Assembly: GCA_007121575.1 (NCBI GenBank)
Contig: SKKJ01000166.1
Span: forward strand, 1-7,731
Direction: 5' to 3'
DNA length: 7,731 nucleotides
From: Natronomonas sp.
GTDB lineage: Archaea; Halobacteriota; Halobacteria; Halobacteriales; Haloarculaceae
Below the pieces are notes generated by a model. It did not search any database and was not told the DNA's origin. It saw only the letters and a list, made by a program, of their open reading frames with translations. Every line of letters begins with the position of its first letter. The stretch's first letter is position 1. Position numbers and translations under genes: made by a program. Below, in pieces: positions 6,337 to 7,731 of the stretch.

Positions 6337-7197
6337 TCATCCGAGCCGTTCGACGACCCGCGGTAAACAGCCGTCTTCCGGATGGAAATACGTGTAATGA
6401 TCGTCGACGAGCGCTGTGACATCTATATCGGTATATCCCGTTGGAGCCGCGTTCGGGTCACTGATGCCGTCGTATCCGACGGCGCGGTTTCGGTCGCCGA
6501 TTCGGTATACCCACCCGAGGACCCGGTCGTTTCGACTGTGAAAATTGTTGACCGGGCCGGTTGTCGTCGCGATCGCGTCACCGTATGGTCCGCGTTCGGT
6601 CACGCTATCGTCGGGAATCGCCCCGCCGAGCAGCGAGACGGAGGCCGGAATATCGGTGTAGCCGTTCGAAACGAGTATGTTGAGCGCTTCGCATGAGACC
6701 CGCGCACCGAGCGAGTAGCCAAGCAGATGGAGCGGCCGTCCGTCACGCTCCGCCCACTCGATCAGCCACGCTGCGAGCAGTTCTCCGTTTGCGGTGGCAT
6801 TCTGCTTCGCAGTGTTCCAACTGGTGTCCGAATCCCAACTGTAGCTGATGACCGACGCTGGGCGGATTCGGTCTCCCCCGAGTTCGGCGGTATAGGCCTG
6901 ATCACGCGCCCCTTCGGCGTCCGTGTTGAGACCGTGAACGAACACGAATAACATCTCTTCGTCATCGAAGGTCCACGATCCATCGACGGTGAACTTTGGA
7001 TCCGATTCGTCGAGTTGCCCCCGCGTGCTGATCACGGGTTGTGATGCCGGTGCGGTGTATTCACCGTGGTCTCCCCGCAGCGACCAGCGAATGTAGGCTC
7101 CACCACCGCCCACGAGTCCGACCAGACCACCGATACCGATCAAGAGCCGCCGTCTAGATAGTCCCCGATCCCTCTCGGGTTTGTATTCGTCTGTGAT
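6337..7197 (-). CDS. Secreted or membrane-anchored alpha/beta hydrolase with Tat signal; start codon uncertain
   Basis: An alpha/beta-hydrolase-fold protein. Counting from position 7197 it has 286 residues. The oxyanion motif FVFVHGLNT (His88-Gly89) is followed by the nucleophile elbow LLGYSLGA (Ser162), a likely acid Asp224 (NDRVLG) and a likely catalytic His267 (DDHYTYFHP). The triad appears complete, so it may be an esterase, lipase or acylhydrolase; the substrate is unknown. The N-terminus reads GLSRRRLLIGIGG then a Gly-rich hydrophobic stretch, a classic haloarchaeal twin-arginine export signal. There is no lipobox cysteine, so it may be anchored by that helix. The only ordinary start codon is a TTG at 7143, which would remove the arginines. 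Between it and the in-frame stop at 7213-7215 there is no ATG, GTG or TTG. I place the start tentatively at the ATC of 7195-7197, which gives a typical N-terminus (TDEYKPERDRG) and has a TATA-like box at -28. The shorter form from 7143 has 268 residues. Confidence 0.85.
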   Translation of the reverse strand: MTDEYKPERDRGLSRRRLLIGIGGLVGLVGGGGAYIRWSLRGDHGEYTAPASQPVISTRGQLDESDPKFTVDGSWTFDDEEMLFVFVHGLNTDAEGARDQAYTAELGGDRIRPASVISYSWDSDTSWNTAKQNATANGELLAAWLIEWAERDGRPLHLLGYSLGARVSCEALNILVSNGYTDIPASVSLLGGAIPDDSVTERGPYGDAIATTTGPVNNFHSRNDRVLGWVYRIGDRNRAVGYDGISDPNAAPTGYTDIDVTALVDDHYTYFHPEDGCLPRVVERLG

Positions 7198-7222
7198 ATT
7201 CCAAATACGGAATTAGAAACGG

Positions 7223-7228
7223 AAATAG
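7223..7228 (-). promoter_or_regulatory. Possible TATA box for the hydrolase gene
   Basis: On the minus strand CTATTT is centred about 28 bases upstream of position 7197, where the Tat-type N-terminus would begin. No comparable box lies 27 bases upstream of the TTG at 7143. The match is modest. Confidence 0.35.
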
Positions 7229-7274
7229 CTAGCGCTTGTCACAGTTACGCAACCCTGGCCCGGATCGTGTGGCT

Positions 7275-7320
7275 GAACCGATCGATCTCGGTTCGTTCTC
7301 TTCGGTTGAGAATCTTCAAC
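7275..7320. repeat. Cluster of three short inverted repeats in the divergent region
   Basis: Three adjoining or overlapping dyads lie in 46 bases. GAACCGA (7275-7281) pairs with TCGGTTC (7288-7294) around a TCGATC centre. TTCTC (7296-7300) pairs with GAGAA (7308-7312). GTTGA (7305-7309) pairs with TCAAC (7316-7320). The cluster sits between the hydrolase promoter and the small membrane-protein start. It could be an operator for a dimeric regulator or an RNA hairpin; neither is proven. Confidence 0.4.
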
Positions 7321-7353
7321 AGCGTCTTTTTGCCGTAGTTGATCCATTCGAGT

Positions 7354-7668
7354 ATGGTCTCTAAACTCACGATCTTCGAGATACACCTCGATGACGTACC
7401 GTTCAGCGCGACGGACCCCTCGTCCGAAGACGCTCGTGACGATGATGTCTCCGCTCCCGCCGAACACTCGCGTGTCAGCGAGAACCAGTCCCAGTCCGTT
7501 GCCGTCCTGTTCGTGGGCGCTTTGCTCGTGTTGCTCGTCGGCGTCCTCGCAATCCGTCGGCGTCGAAAGGCAACGTCCACCGCAGATACCGGAACGGAAT
7601 CTCCGAGCGAATCCGACGAGGCCGATGAATACCTGACGGAAGAACGTACTGTCGGAGCGATCGGATGA
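7354..7668 (+). CDS. Small single-helix membrane protein, function unknown
   Basis: A 104-residue protein. The N-terminus MVSKLTIFEIHLDDVPFSA contains a probable beta strand. It is followed by an acidic, Ser-rich linker (about 21-46), one membrane helix (about 48-67, VAVLFVGALLVLLVGVLAI), a strong positive patch (RRRRK, 68-72) and an acidic tail. The arginine patch suggests the tail is cytoplasmic and the N-terminal region faces outside, although no cleavable signal is present. From memory, haloarchaeal genomes contain many small proteins with a KLTIFEIHLxD-like start and one C-terminal helix, but I know no function. The ATG at 7354 is chosen over the in-frame TTG at 7339; a T-rich stretch (TCTTTTTG, 7325-7332) about 26 bases upstream could be a weak TATA box. 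The reverse strand is also open here, but its products are basic, low-complexity and unlike haloarchaeal proteins. Confidence 0.72.
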   Translation: MVSKLTIFEIHLDDVPFSATDPSSEDARDDDVSAPAEHSRVSENQSQSVAVLFVGALLVLLVGVLAIRRRRKATSTADTGTESPSESDEADEYLTEERTVGAIG

Positions 7669-7731
7669 ACCGTCCGTCTCCCAACTCGATCCGAGCACTT
7701 CTGTTCGATCACAGGACGGAAACTCGGACCA
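7665..7731 (+). CDS. Possible start of a following gene, cut by the window edge
   Basis: The stop of the small membrane protein overlaps an ATG in the arrangement ATGA (7665-7668), typical of translationally coupled genes. The frame from this ATG is open to the window end, 22 codons beginning MNRPSPNSIRALLFDH. That is too short to identify a family or exclude chance. Confidence 0.3.
   Translation, partial: MNRPSPNSIRALLFDHRTETRT

Noticed and set aside
7213..7712. Two minus-strand open frames opposite the small membrane protein
   Set aside because: Their products are Arg/Ser-rich and lack a hydrophobic or domain pattern, while the plus-strand product has a clean membrane helix with a positive flank and acidic segments.

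Overview
The window looks like a stretch of haloarchaeal (class Halobacteria) chromosome. The predicted proteins are acidic and rich in Asp and Glu. GC content is moderately high by eye. Several genes have AT-rich TATA-like boxes about 25-29 bases upstream of a start codon with no Shine-Dalgarno sequence, which is the leaderless arrangement common in haloarchaea. One gene encodes a CetZ-type tubulin homologue, a family best known from haloarchaea. I cannot name the genus. No rRNA, tRNA, CRISPR array or insertion sequence was seen.

Layout from left to right: (1) the 3' end of glmS (glucosamine-6-phosphate synthase), convergent with an acidic protein of unknown function on the minus strand. (2) A 271-bp divergent region, then a plus-strand run of cetZ, a solitary PD-(D/E)XK nuclease-like gene with its own promoter and a GTG start, and a hotdog acyl-CoA thioesterase. 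(3) A minus-strand site-2-protease-type membrane metalloprotease with two CBS domains, divergent from a small four-helix membrane protein with a histidine-rich extracytoplasmic loop. (4) A minus-strand alpha/beta hydrolase that has an in-frame twin-arginine signal but no ordinary start codon in front of it. (5) A small single-helix membrane protein on the plus strand, whose stop codon overlaps an ATG that may open another gene running off the window.

The genes do not form one obvious pathway. They read as a compact core-genome neighbourhood: amino-sugar synthesis for glycoconjugates (glmS), cytoskeleton and cell shape (cetZ), membrane proteolysis, lipid or CoA thioester metabolism, and surface or membrane proteins. 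Three convergent pairs are separated by only 11, 26 and 15 bases. The least explained items are the nuclease next to cetZ, the His-rich membrane protein, the hydrolase with the missing start, and a cluster of small inverted repeats in the last divergent region. I do not see strong evidence for a complete new multi-gene system.
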